Part shown: piece by piece, positions 1 through 6,915 of the stretch
Layout: each line of letters opens with the position of its first letter
Position numbering within the stretch: the stretch's first letter is position 1
Origin: an uncultured Collinsella sp.
GTDB lineage: Bacteria > Actinomycetota > Coriobacteriia > Coriobacteriales > Coriobacteriaceae
Assembly (NCBI GenBank): GCA_900554325.1
Contig: USHA01000065.1
Span: 1-12,554 of the forward strand
DNA length: 12,554 nucleotides
Reading direction: 5' to 3'
Position numbers and translations under genes: made by a program
Notes under the pieces: generated by a model
What the model was told of the DNA's origin: nothing
Databases searched by the model: none
The model's input: only the letters and a program-made list of their open reading frames with translations

Positions 1-470
1 GCACGGCGCTCGGCAGTCGCGCGCTCGTCGGCCAGCGCCGCCTCGGCTTTGCGGGCCTCTTCGACCTCATCGTTCCAAGGCAGCTCAACACGTTGACGGG
101 CAGCAGCCTCGGGGCTCAGCACCTCGGCATCCAGATAATTGAGGACTTCCTCGACGAGCATCTCGGTCTCGGGGCGCGGAATGAGCACACCGGGGGCGCA
201 CGCGACGTCGATCATGCGAAACTGCGTGCTGCCGGTGATGTATTGCAGCGGCTCGCCCTTAGCGCGGCGGACAACGGCCGCATGCATGGTCTCGAGCTGG
301 GCCGCGTTAAGCGTCTCGTCCATACGCATATATAGGTCAATGCGCGCCAGGCCCGTGGCGGCGCACAGCAGCCACTCGGCAGAAAGACGGGGGTGCTCCT
401 CGCCGCGCTCGGCCAGGTACTCCTTGGTCCACTCGAGACAACGCTTGATGGTCCAGATCTCGTTTGCCAT
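1..470 (-). CDS. prmC: PrmC, peptide chain release factor N5-glutamine methyltransferase (5' part, runs off the left edge)
   Basis: PrmC transfers a methyl group from S-adenosylmethionine to the glutamine of the GGQ motif of RF1 and RF2, in the cytoplasm. Only 156 codons are inside the window. Residues 1-95 look like the helical N-terminal domain that grips the release factor, followed by the family hallmarks GEPLQYITG (72-80) and PGVLIPRPETEMLVE (93-107). The start ATG at 470 is preceded by GGAGG at a spacing of 5. The SAM-binding motif I (DLGTGTG type) should come soon after LVE, as in E. coli, but is not reached in the next 49 residues. Instead there is an Ala/Glu/Arg-rich stretch (about 115-156), so this protein carries a longer linker than E. 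coli PrmC. Its substrate gene prfA lies upstream on the same strand. The identity is firm from the motifs; the catalytic NPPY motif lies outside the window. Confidence 0.93.
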   Translation of the reverse strand, partial: MANEIWTIKRCLEWTKEYLAERGEEHPRLSAEWLLCAATGLARIDLYMRMDETLNAAQLETMHAAVVRRAKGEPLQYITGSTQFRMIDVACAPGVLIPRPETEMLVEEVLNYLDAEVLSPEAAARQRVELPWNDEVEEARKAEAALADERATAERR

Positions 471-518
471 GGGGCCCTCCCCTCTTAAGCGCCGGACGGC
501 GCGCGAATGTCGGAGCAG

Positions 519-545
519 ATTGTACGCGAGGGTGGCACGCGGCAA
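519..545 (-). promoter_or_regulatory. Candidate sigma-70-type promoter for prmC
   Basis: On the minus strand TTGCCG (540-545) and TACAAT (519-524) are separated by 15 bp, slightly short of the usual 16-18. Transcription would start near 512, about 40 nt before the prmC ATG. It fits a prmC cut off from prfA by a long spacer and terminator-like hairpins. The match is by eye only. Confidence 0.4.
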
Positions 546-861
546 GGGACGATTGGAAGCGATTATCGAGAATCAGCCCAGAATTTTGCACCGAGCTCGC
601 TCAAAGTGTTCATTCGCCGACGTCCAGATTTGCATTCGTCAAGCTTTTGGCAAGGTTGCCCAAAAACTGACCAATATCTAACCAAGAACATACCAAATCA
701 CTTGACGCGCGACTCATCAAAAAATGCACTGCGACTTCTTGGACGATTTTTTGAGCAATATTTTCAATAGCAGATAAATGCCGCTAATTTCTTTGAGCAG
801 GTAGCCGGCTTCATGGCCATCAAAGCCGATTGAATAACATCTCAAAGCAATGTGCCCAACC

Positions 862-890
862 TAGTCATTTAAGAACGTCCCCAATGACTA
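862..890. repeat. Small inverted repeat, REP-like
   Basis: TAGTCATT (862-869) and AATGACTA (883-890) are perfect 8-bp arms around a 13-nt spacer containing ACGTCCCC. Bases 877-892 reappear in reverse complement at 6879-6894 with 15 of 16 matches, also just upstream of a copy of the large hairpin element, which marks this as part of a dispersed repeat. Confidence 0.6.
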
Positions 891-959
891 CCTCTAAGGC
901 GCCGCAGGTTGAGCATACCGCATCCGGAGCAAGGCAGCGCCGCAGGTAGAGGACGGACA

Positions 960-1073
960 GCGAGCGACGTCCAGAGCGAACAAGTTGGCATGAAAAAGGC
1001 AAGGTATAGACCTTCTGGTCATGCCTTGCCTTTTGAATGACAAATTGTCGCTCTGGGCGGCGCGCAGCGTCGA
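960..1073. repeat. Dispersed hairpin element, copy 1 (terminator-like)
   Basis: This 114-bp palindromic element starts 32 bp beyond the prfA stop codon. The arms CCAGAGCG (971-978) and CGCTCTGG (1049-1056) enclose an imperfect stem that tightens to AAAAGGCAAGG (994-1004) against CCTTGCCTTTT (1024-1034). It is capped by a small apex hairpin, GACC-TTCT-GGTC (1009-1020). An A-run before and a T-run after the inner stem make it look like a bidirectional intrinsic terminator. A second copy with matching outer arms lies at 6916-7028, in the same position and orientation relative to its upstream gene, but with the apex inverted. Confidence 0.75.
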
Positions 1074-1076
1074 GCA

Positions 1077-1104
1077 GTTACGGCGTTTGGTAAAACGCCG
1101 TAAC
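1077..1104 (-). terminator. Strong hairpin directly behind prfA
   Basis: GTTACGGCGTTT (1077-1088) and AAACGCCGTAAC (1093-1104) form a perfect 12-bp stem with the 4-nt loop GGTA. It abuts the prfA stop codon (1105-1107). No T-run follows on the minus strand, so on its own it is not a classical intrinsic terminator. It may protect the mRNA 3' end or act together with the hairpin element just beyond. Confidence 0.55.
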
Positions 1105-2172
1105 TTAAACGGCCTGCGCTAGCTTCTCGGCTCGCTCGGCGGCGGCAAGTGCCTCGATGACAGTGCCGAGCTGATCGCCCAGAAGGACGCCGTTGTAGGT
1201 GGAGTTGAAACCGATGCGGTGATCGGTCACGCGGTCCTGGGGCTGGTTGTAGGTACGGATCTTCTCGGAACGGTTGCCGTGGCCGATCTGGCTCTGGCGC
1301 TCGGCACCGAGCTCGGCCTGCTGCTTCTCGAGTTCCATCTCGTACAGACGGGCGCGCAGCATCTGCATGCAGACCTCGCGGTTCTGGATCTGGGAACGCT
1401 GCTCCTGCGACTGCACCACGGTGTTGGTGGGCAGGTGGGTGATGCGCACGGCGGAGTAGGTGGTGTTAACGCACTGACCGCCAGGGCCGGAGGCGCAGTA
1501 GGTGTCGATGCGCAGGTCGGACTGGTTGATCTGGACGTCGATCTCCTCGGCCTCGGGAAGTACGGCGACGGTAGCCGTGGAGGTCTGAATGCGGCCCTGG
1601 GACTCAGTCTTGGGAACGCGCTGGACGCGGTGCACGCCGGACTCGAACTTCATGACGGAGTAGACGCGGTCGCCCTCGACCTTGAACTCGATGGACTTAA
1701 AGCCACCGGCCTCGCTGGGGCTGGAATCGAGCACGGTAGTCTTCCAGCCGCGCGACTCGCAAAAGCGCTGGTACATCTTGTACAGATCGCCGGCGAAGAT
1801 GGCCGCCTCGTCGCCACCGGCGGCGGAGCGGATCTCGACGATGGTGTTCTTGTCGTCGTTGGGGTCGCTCGGGATGAGCATGTACTTGATGTCTTCCTCG
1901 AGCTGGGGAAGCTTGGCCTCGTTTTCGGAGATGTCCATCTGGAGCATCTCCTTCTCATCGGCATCGGTGGTATCGTGCAGCATTTCCTTGGCAGCCTCGA
2001 TGTCATCGAGCGCGCCGATGTACTCGCGCGAGGCGGCAATGAGGTCGGACTGGTGCGCGTACTCCTTGTTGAGACGCGTGAACTCCTTGATATCGGAGGC
2101 GACGGCCGGGTCGGAAAGCTTCTTCTCGAGCTCCTCGTAGGCCTTGATGATCTTTTCGAGCTTGTCGCGCAT
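1105..2172 (-). CDS. prfA: Peptide chain release factor 1 (RF1)
   Basis: RF1 recognises UAA and UAG stop codons in the ribosomal A site and triggers peptide release. The 355-residue product has the usual length. Visible landmarks are a coiled N-terminal domain (1-100), the RF1 signature around RSAAGGDEAAIFAGDL (115-130), the PxT anticodon tripeptide as PKT (187-189), and the catalytic GGQ (231-233) within ASGPGGQCVNTTYSAVR. IRTYNQPQDRVTDHR lies at 305-319. The start ATG at 2172 has AAAGGAG six bases upstream; the open frame continues 58 codons further upstream but that part resembles no RF1. In GRIQTS the residue usually reported as His (His193 in Thermus RF1) is Gln196, and the base after GGQ is Cys rather than His. 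PrmC, encoded downstream, modifies Gln233. Identity is certain. Confidence 0.98.
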   Translation of the reverse strand: MRDKLEKIIKAYEELEKKLSDPAVASDIKEFTRLNKEYAHQSDLIAASREYIGALDDIEAAKEMLHDTTDADEKEMLQMDISENEAKLPQLEEDIKYMLIPSDPNDDKNTIVEIRSAAGGDEAAIFAGDLYKMYQRFCESRGWKTTVLDSSPSEAGGFKSIEFKVEGDRVYSVMKFESGVHRVQRVPKTESQGRIQTSTATVAVLPEAEEIDVQINQSDLRIDTYCASGPGGQCVNTTYSAVRITHLPTNTVVQSQEQRSQIQNREVCMQMLRARLYEMELEKQQAELGAERQSQIGHGNRSEKIRTYNQPQDRVTDHRIGFNSTYNGVLLGDQLGTVIEALAAAERAEKLAQAV

Positions 2173-2252
2173 GACGGACTCCTTTATATGCGTGAAGGCG
2201 AAAATCGGCAGAATTGATGGGGCGCGGGGCGCCGCTGCGGGGGTAAGCCCAG

Positions 2253-2279
2253 CTAGAACATGTCGATCTTCAGATACAT
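2253..2279 (-). other. Possible 8-codon leader peptide in the prfA 5' leader
   Basis: An ATG at 2279 opens an 8-codon frame, MYLKIDMF, ending in TAG. AAGGGA lies five bases before it, an acceptable ribosome-binding site. It sits 80 bp upstream of the prfA start and out of frame with it. The TAG stop is one read only by RF1, so a feedback role is imaginable, but a frame this short may be chance. Confidence 0.2.
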
Positions 2280-2366
2280 GCGCATCCCTTCGCGTATGGG
2301 GTACATAATTGCGGTCTAACTCATATATGATAGCGTGCGCAGGCAAACCTGCATATAACCCGCACG

Positions 2367-2401
2367 GAATCCGACAAAGGGACAGTCCCTTTGTCGGATT
2401 C
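2367..2401. repeat. REP-like perfect palindrome, copy 1
   Basis: Arms of 17 bp (2367-2383 and 2385-2401) around a single central base form a perfect palindrome with the core GACAAAGGGAC-A-GTCCCTTTGTC. It overlaps the first base of the stop codon (TAG, 2401-2403) of the M20 peptidase gene, so it forms a hairpin at the very end of that mRNA and may end or protect it. A related copy lies at 9055-9087. Confidence 0.75.
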
Positions 2402-3816
2402 TAAAGCGTATGGATCAGGGCGACGAGGAAGCGGATGCCCTGGAGGTAGGCGCGGCGGGTGATGCGCTCATTGGTGCCGTGGACGCCGCGATCACACTCG
2501 TCGTCATCAACCACAAAGGCCGAGAAGCGAATGCACTCAGGGCAAATTTGTTGGTAGTTGGCAGCGTCGGTCGCACCGATCACGGTCGAGGGCACAATTG
2601 CCACTGGCTCGAATGATCCGTTTTCCTCCGTCCCCTTTGGATTACGGAAATAGCGGGCGGCGATGGAGCGAACCGCCTCGAGGCCGGGACCACCGATGCG
2701 CGGGGACGGCGAGGGTTCGGAGCTGCCGGGGCCCAGCTCCACTTCGACACGACCGGCAAGGTCCGCCCCGGCAACCGCCTCACGGCAGCGCGCCACAACA
2801 TCGGCCACGCTTGTGCCCTCGAGCATGCGGAAGTTGATGTTGGCCCACATATCCTGCGGCATTACGTTGGCGCCGGTGCTGCCACCCTCGATCTGCGTGG
2901 GTGCGCAGGTGGTCGTCACCAGCGGATAGAGCTTCTTGCTGGCGAGGCAATCGCGCACGATGGTGTCCTTGTTGGAGGCAATCTCGTCGGCCGTGTAGAG
3001 CCCCAACTCGACGAGCTGGGCGGCAAGCAAGTCGGTCACGCGCGTCGGCCACTCGATATCACAGATTGCGGTGATGGCACGGCTGAGCACCTCAAGCGAC
3101 GTGCCACCGTAGGGGTTGGACGAATGCCCGCCCTCACTCTTCGTCTTGAGCACGATATCGGCATAGCCCTTCTCGGCAAGGTCGGCGTGCATGAGCCAGT
3201 CCTCGCCCGCGCTGTACTCGGCAGCCGAAACGATGCGGTAGTCGCCCTCGTCGATCAGGTACTCAAGCTCAATGCCGCGCTCCTCGAGCGCGCGGCCGAT
3301 GGCGCCTGCGCCGTACTGCGTAGTCTCCTCGTCCTGGCCAAAGGCGAGCAGCAGGGTACGCTTGTGCTCCCAGCCGTGTGCGAGCGCATACTCAACCGCC
3401 TCGAGAATGCCTGCGACCTGGTCTTTCATATCGATGGCGCCGCGACCCCAAATGTAGGTGTCGTCCACATGTCCGCTAAAGGGGGCGTGAGTCCAATCGT
3501 CCTCGGTGCCCGGCACCACAGGAACCACGTCCATGTGACCCATGAGCATGACGGGTTTGAGGGCAGGGTCGAAACCGCCAAGCGTCACCAATAGCGAATG
3601 ATCGATAAGCTCGACCTCGCCCGCCGCAAACACGCGCGGCCAAGCCTGCTGCATATACGCGCGCAGGTCGTCGAACGGCTGCCAGTCCACCGCCTCGGCA
3701 TCCATGCTCGAAATGGTCGGAAACGACAGCACGCGGCCCAGGCGCTCGCACGCACCAGCTTCGTCCAAATCGGCAAAATCATCCTCATGCGCAAAGAAGC
3801 GCCAAACCTCGGCCAT
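2401..3816 (-). CDS. M20 family metallopeptidase (carboxypeptidase S-like)
   Basis: M20 enzymes use two zinc ions to hydrolyse peptides or N-acyl amino acids. The 471-residue product shows the family order: MGHMDVVPV with metal ligands His94 and Asp96, WGRGAIDMKD with bridging Asp129, GQDEE with catalytic Glu163/164, the YLIDEGD segment near 187, EGGHSSNPYGGTS (228-240) of the dimerisation domain, and the C-terminal metal His446 in GVHGTNER. This layout resembles the carboxypeptidase S branch. No signal peptide is visible, so it is cytoplasmic. The start ATG at 3816 follows AAAGGA; an 18-codon upstream extension overlaps a hairpin and is unlikely. It is the last gene behind an amino-acid ABC importer, 72 bp after the ATPase gene, suggesting it processes the imported substrate. 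The substrate cannot be told from sequence; dipeptide or acyl-amino-acid hydrolysis are both possible. Confidence 0.9.
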   Translation of the reverse strand: MAEVWRFFAHEDDFADLDEAGACERLGRVLSFPTISSMDAEAVDWQPFDDLRAYMQQAWPRVFAAGEVELIDHSLLVTLGGFDPALKPVMLMGHMDVVPVVPGTEDDWTHAPFSGHVDDTYIWGRGAIDMKDQVAGILEAVEYALAHGWEHKRTLLLAFGQDEETTQYGAGAIGRALEERGIELEYLIDEGDYRIVSAAEYSAGEDWLMHADLAEKGYADIVLKTKSEGGHSSNPYGGTSLEVLSRAITAICDIEWPTRVTDLLAAQLVELGLYTADEIASNKDTIVRDCLASKKLYPLVTTTCAPTQIEGGSTGANVMPQDMWANINFRMLEGTSVADVVARCREAVAGADLAGRVEVELGPGSSEPSPSPRIGGPGLEAVRSIAARYFRNPKGTEENGSFEPVAIVPSTVIGATDAANYQQICPECIRFSAFVVDDDECDRGVHGTNERITRRAYLQGIRFLVALIHTL

Positions 3817-3840
3817 GACATCCTTTCGATTGTGACGACA

Positions 3841-3865
3841 AGGGCCGCCCCACCGGAGCGGCCCT
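3841..3865 (-). terminator. Intercistronic hairpin between ATPase and M20 peptidase genes
   Basis: AGGGCCGC (3841-3848) and GCGGCCCT (3858-3865) form an 8-bp GC-rich stem with a 9-nt loop, 23 nt after the ATPase stop. Only two or three T follow on the minus strand, so it is at most a leaky terminator. It may lower peptidase expression relative to the transporter or protect the upstream mRNA. Confidence 0.4.
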
Positions 3866-3888
3866 GCCACATAAGCGCTTGCGGTTGG

Positions 3889-4674
3889 TTATTTGTCCTC
3901 GAGATAACGCGAGAGGAACTCGCGGGTACGCTGGTGCTTGGGGTTGCCAAAGAGCTCTGCCGGCGCGGCGTCCTCGAGCACTACGCCCTTGTCCATAAAG
4001 ACCACGCGATCGGACACGGTGCGGGCAAAGGCCATCTCGTGCGTGACGACGACCATGGTCATGCCGTCGGCAGCAAGTTTGCGCATGACCTCGAGCACCT
4101 CTCCCACGATCTCGGGGTCGAGTGCGGAGGTCGGCTCGTCGAACAGCATGATCTGCGGATTCATACATAGGGCACGAGCGATGGCCACGCGCTGTTTTTG
4201 ACCACCGGACAGGCGACCCACGGCGGCGTGCGCGAACTTCTCGAGCCCCACGCTCGTCAGATGCTCCATCGCGACCTTCTCGGCCTCGGCCTTGCTCATC
4301 TTTTTGAGCGTGACGGGCGCGAGCGTGCAGTTGTCGAGCACGTCCATGTTGTTGAACAGGTTAAAGCCCTGGAACACCATGCCGATGTCCTCACGCAGCT
4401 TGTTGATGTTGCAGCGCTCGGCCGTGAGGTCCTGGCCGTGGAACCAGATGTGGCCCGCGTCCGGGGTCTCGAGCAGGTTGAGGCAGCGCAGGAAGGTCGA
4501 TTTGCCCGAGCCCGAGGCGCCGATAATGGTGACGACCTCGCCGGGGTTAACGGACAGGTCGATGCCCTTGAGCACCTCGAGCGAGCCAAAGCTCTTGCGC
4601 AGGCCCTCGACGCGGATGAGCAGCTCATTGGTCTGTGCGGCGGCCGCGGTGCCGGTAGTGGCGGTATCTGCCAT
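3889..4674 (-). CDS. Polar amino-acid ABC transporter ATP-binding protein (GlnQ/HisP type)
   Basis: This cytoplasmic ATPase powers import through the neighbouring permease. In its 261 residues all nucleotide-binding motifs are intact: Walker A GASGSGKST (52-60), the Q-loop Gln102 in VFQGFNLF, signature LSGGQKQR (155-162), Walker B IMLFDEPTSALD (175-186) with catalytic Glu180, and switch His212 in VVTHEM. The pattern QGFNLFNNMDVLDNCTLAPV is typical of the polar amino-acid uptake (PAAT) family, often annotated GlnQ, but the substrate is not deducible. The first 16 residues are an Ala/Thr-rich tail absent from most relatives. The start ATG at 4674 has GAGGAGA upstream at a spacing of 6. The gene begins 22 bp after the permease stop, so they are cotranscribed. 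Confidence 0.95.
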   Translation of the reverse strand: MADTATTGTAAAAQTNELLIRVEGLRKSFGSLEVLKGIDLSVNPGEVVTIIGASGSGKSTFLRCLNLLETPDAGHIWFHGQDLTAERCNINKLREDIGMVFQGFNLFNNMDVLDNCTLAPVTLKKMSKAEAEKVAMEHLTSVGLEKFAHAAVGRLSGGQKQRVAIARALCMNPQIMLFDEPTSALDPEIVGEVLEVMRKLAADGMTMVVVTHEMAFARTVSDRVVFMDKGVVLEDAAPAELFGNPKHQRTREFLSRYLEDK

Positions 4675-4696
4675 GATGATTCTCCTCGTCTTGAGC

Positions 4697-5845
4697 CTAG
4701 TTGGAGCTGGGCAGCGTGACCGGAGCCTCGGCGCCTAGCTTTTTGCCAAAGGCCTCGAGCAGGCGGCTCGCCACGAGCGTCAGGATCAGGTAGACCACGA
4801 GCGCCACGCAGTAGACCTCCATCTGGCGGTAGTACACGCCGGCGACGGTGGTGGTGGCGTACATGAGGTCAAACACGCCGATGACCGAGAGCACCGACGA
4901 ATCCTTGATGTTGATGATGAGCTCGTTGGTGAGCGCCGGAATCGCGTTTTTAATGCCCTGGGGGAACACGACTTTGCGCATAGCTTGCCACTGCGACAGG
5001 CCCAGCGAGCGTGCTGCCTCGGCCTGGCCGGGATCGATGGACTCGATGCCGCCGCGCAGGACCTCCATCATGTAGGCGGTGGAGTTGAGCGAGATGGTGA
5101 CGAGGCCGGCGGTGAAGGTGCTCCAGATCTGGTTGGCCTGGGCGGTCTCGAAGCCCATGCCGCGCAAAACGGTGAAGCCCGCGTAATAGATGAGCAGACC
5201 CTGGACCATCATGGGCGTGCCGCGCACGATGGTGGAGTAGACGGTCGCAAAGCCGCGGCCGATACTCTTAAAGGAGCGCACCAGGTCGTTATCCACGCGA
5301 TCGAAGGTCTGAATGCGTAGGAACACGAAGAGCAGCGCCAGGAAGAATGCGATGACGGTGCCGAAGGTGGCAAGCGCGATGGTGATCTCGATACCGCGAA
5401 TGAAGAAGTCCCCGCTCTTGTAGGTCATGTAGACCAGGCTCGACAAAAAGTCGCTGGGGTTGGAATCCGAGACAATGCTCACCTGCACCAGGTCGATAAA
5501 CGACATGACGCAGCGGTCGATAAAGAAAACTGCCGCGATGGCGACCACGACGTAGCTGCCCAAGCGTGCTCCACGACGGAAACGCTCGGATGCGAACGGC
5601 GACTTTTCGCGATAGTCGCTCCAGTGCATAAGCTTGGTGACCAGCGCCGCCACCGACACGACGAGCCACGCCCACAGGATCGCCCAAAGGCAATCTTGGA
5701 ACACGCCCGTGGGGGCCAAGAAGCTCAGCGGCGTGGGGTTGCGCTGGCTAAACGCCAGGCCGAGCGCCGCGATAACGCTCGTGCCCAGGTATACATAACG
5801 GTGGTCGGCCCTGATAAAGGAGGCCAGGCGATTAATGGTTTTCAT
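4697..5845 (-). CDS. Polar amino-acid ABC transporter permease with extended N-terminal membrane region
   Basis: This is the membrane channel subunit of the importer. The C-terminal 230 residues are a normal HisM/GlnP-type permease: membrane helices near 152-177, 207-226, 240-258 and 345-362, and the ATPase-contacting EAA loop EAARSLGLSQWQAMRKVVFP (276-295). At 382 residues it is about 150 longer than the usual family member. The extra N-terminal part contains three predicted membrane segments (about 18-33, 52-71, 97-117) and the loop NPSDFLSSLVYMTYKSGDFF leading into the core. Long permeases of this sort exist in the family, but the role of the extension is not established here. The start ATG at 5845 follows GGGAGG at a spacing of 4. 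It starts 9 bp after the binding-protein stop, so the genes form one operon. It presumably works as a homodimer, since only one permease gene is present. Confidence 0.93.
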   Translation of the reverse strand: MKTINRLASFIRADHRYVYLGTSVIAALGLAFSQRNPTPLSFLAPTGVFQDCLWAILWAWLVVSVAALVTKLMHWSDYREKSPFASERFRRGARLGSYVVVAIAAVFFIDRCVMSFIDLVQVSIVSDSNPSDFLSSLVYMTYKSGDFFIRGIEITIALATFGTVIAFFLALLFVFLRIQTFDRVDNDLVRSFKSIGRGFATVYSTIVRGTPMMVQGLLIYYAGFTVLRGMGFETAQANQIWSTFTAGLVTISLNSTAYMMEVLRGGIESIDPGQAEAARSLGLSQWQAMRKVVFPQGIKNAIPALTNELIINIKDSSVLSVIGVFDLMYATTTVAGVYYRQMEVYCVALVVYLILTLVASRLLEAFGKKLGAEAPVTLPSSN

Positions 5846-5854
5846 GCTGCCTCC

Positions 5855-6781
5855 CTATGCCGGCTGACGGTCGAGGCACGCGTCCCACATTTGGTCGCGC
5901 TCCTCTTGGCTAATGCCCTTGAGTGTCTTGTCGATGAGCTTAAGCAGCTTGTCCGAGCCCTTGCGGCAGCCGACGTTTGCCGTGACCTCCTGCTTAAAGC
6001 CCTCGCCCTCGGCAAATTGAATCGGCACGATACCCGGGTTTTGGGCCATATAGCCCTTCTCGTTCTCGGTGTTATAGGTCACGGCGTCGCAGGTGCCCTG
6101 CAGCAGGTTCGAAAACACCGTGGGAACCGAATCGACCGGGTTTTTGTGCACAACGCCCGGGATTTCGTCGATGACGGTATCGAGCATGGTGTCCTTTTGG
6201 CCGAGGACCGTAGCGCCGCTAAAGTCGCTGAGCTTGGTCGCATTTTGGTAGGGCGAGCCCTCTTTTACGAACAGGCCAAAGTAGCCAATGAAGTACGGGT
6301 CGGAAAAGCCGACGGACTCCTCGCGCTCGGGCGTGGCGCTCATGCCGGCAATGATGAGGTCGATCTGGCCGTTGTTGAGCGAATCGATAAGACCCGAGAA
6401 GCTCTGCTTGACGGCAACGGGCTCGCCACCGAGGGCCTTGCAGACGATCTTGGCGATCTGCACGTCGTAACCATCGGCATAGGCGCCCTGCACGTTGTCG
6501 ATGGGGATGGTGTACTCGCTGGCTTCGGAGACCTGCCAGTTGTACGGGGCGTAGGCCGCCTCCATGCCGATGCGGATCTTGTCCTTGCCGATCACGGAAT
6601 CGGACAGGTCGTCGCGACCGCCGCCCGTCGTGGGCTGAACTACTTCCAGCGTGGAGGGGCGCTGGCAACCGGCAAGTGCGCCGGCAACAACGGTAGCGCT
6701 CGCAGCAAGCGCACTGCCTAAGAAGATACGACGGCTGCACACCGGCTGTGGATGCGCGTCGCGTTGATGGGGAGAATGCAT
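5855..6781 (-). CDS. Amino-acid ABC transporter substrate-binding lipoprotein with Tat-type signal
   Basis: This surface-anchored receptor captures the substrate for the importer. The 308-residue product begins with a twin-arginine signal, SRRIFLG (16-22), a hydrophobic stretch and the lipobox LAGC, so Cys39 would be lipidated after cleavage. The mature part is a type 3 solute-binding domain: KIRIGMEAAYAPYNW (68-82), a YDVQIAKIVCKALG segment (105-118), and the family motif GMSATPEREESVGFSDPYF (145-163). The start ATG at 6781 has GGGAAGG six bases upstream; the reading frame runs 24 codons further, but those would precede the signal peptide and look untranslated. It is first in the operon followed by permease, ATPase and M20 peptidase. 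The substrate is likely a polar amino acid or a conjugate of one; glutamine, arginine, histidine and cystine receptors cannot be separated by eye. Confidence 0.93.
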   Translation of the reverse strand: MHSPHQRDAHPQPVCSRRIFLGSALAASATVVAGALAGCQRPSTLEVVQPTTGGGRDDLSDSVIGKDKIRIGMEAAYAPYNWQVSEASEYTIPIDNVQGAYADGYDVQIAKIVCKALGGEPVAVKQSFSGLIDSLNNGQIDLIIAGMSATPEREESVGFSDPYFIGYFGLFVKEGSPYQNATKLSDFSGATVLGQKDTMLDTVIDEIPGVVHKNPVDSVPTVFSNLLQGTCDAVTYNTENEKGYMAQNPGIVPIQFAEGEGFKQEVTANVGCRKGSDKLLKLIDKTLKGISQEERDQMWDACLDRQPA

Positions 6782-6878
6782 AATCTGCCTTCCCTGTTGA
6801 ATCGTATGCTGACGACTTAACAGGATATACGCCAGCGACCAGCAGCGCAGCACAAGCTCGAAAAATTAATAGACACAC

Positions 6879-6894
6879 GGTAGCCATTGGGGAC
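6879..6894. repeat. Fragment of the REP-like repeat found at 862-890
   Basis: These 16 bases match the reverse complement of 877-892 with one difference. The second half-palindrome is missing here. As at the first site it lies a few tens of bases before the hairpin element, on the same side, though inverted. Confidence 0.5.
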
Positions 6895-6915
6895 GCCGAT
6901 GTTTTGGCAATGCCG

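Larger units (their letters stand above)
471..1104. other. Non-coding spacer between prmC and prfA
   Basis: This spacer of about 630 bp contains no convincing gene. Its part nearest prmC (about 550-860) is clearly AT-richer than the flanking genes, and short open frames there are broken by stops and lack ribosome-binding sites. It holds the prmC promoter candidate, a small inverted repeat (862-890), an 11-bp direct repeat (899-909 and 937-947), the 114-bp hairpin element (960-1073) and the hairpin behind prfA (1077-1104). A minus-strand stretch at about 730-830 can be read as a 30-residue peptide fragment (GFDGHEAGYLLKEISG start), but it has no start codon and I treat it as chance or a remnant. 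Confidence 0.6.

Noticed and set aside
139..681. Plus-strand open frame over the prmC start
   Set aside because: Antisense to prmC, then continues into non-coding AT-richer DNA; no similarity seen.
862..1073. CRISPR-like spacing of repeats
   Set aside because: The repeats are palindromic, few and unevenly spaced, with no cas genes.
1219..2217. Long plus-strand open frame opposite prfA
   Set aside because: It is the antisense of a certain gene; Leu/Val/Gly/Asp-rich composition is typical of a high-GC shadow frame.
2173..2346. 58-codon in-frame extension upstream of prfA
   Set aside because: RF1 proteins start near MRDKLEK; the ATG at 2172 has a strong AAAGGAG site, and the extension resembles no RF1 sequence.
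5624..6721. 365-codon plus-strand open frame
   Set aside because: Antisense to the binding protein and permease genes; no motifs or ribosome-binding site.
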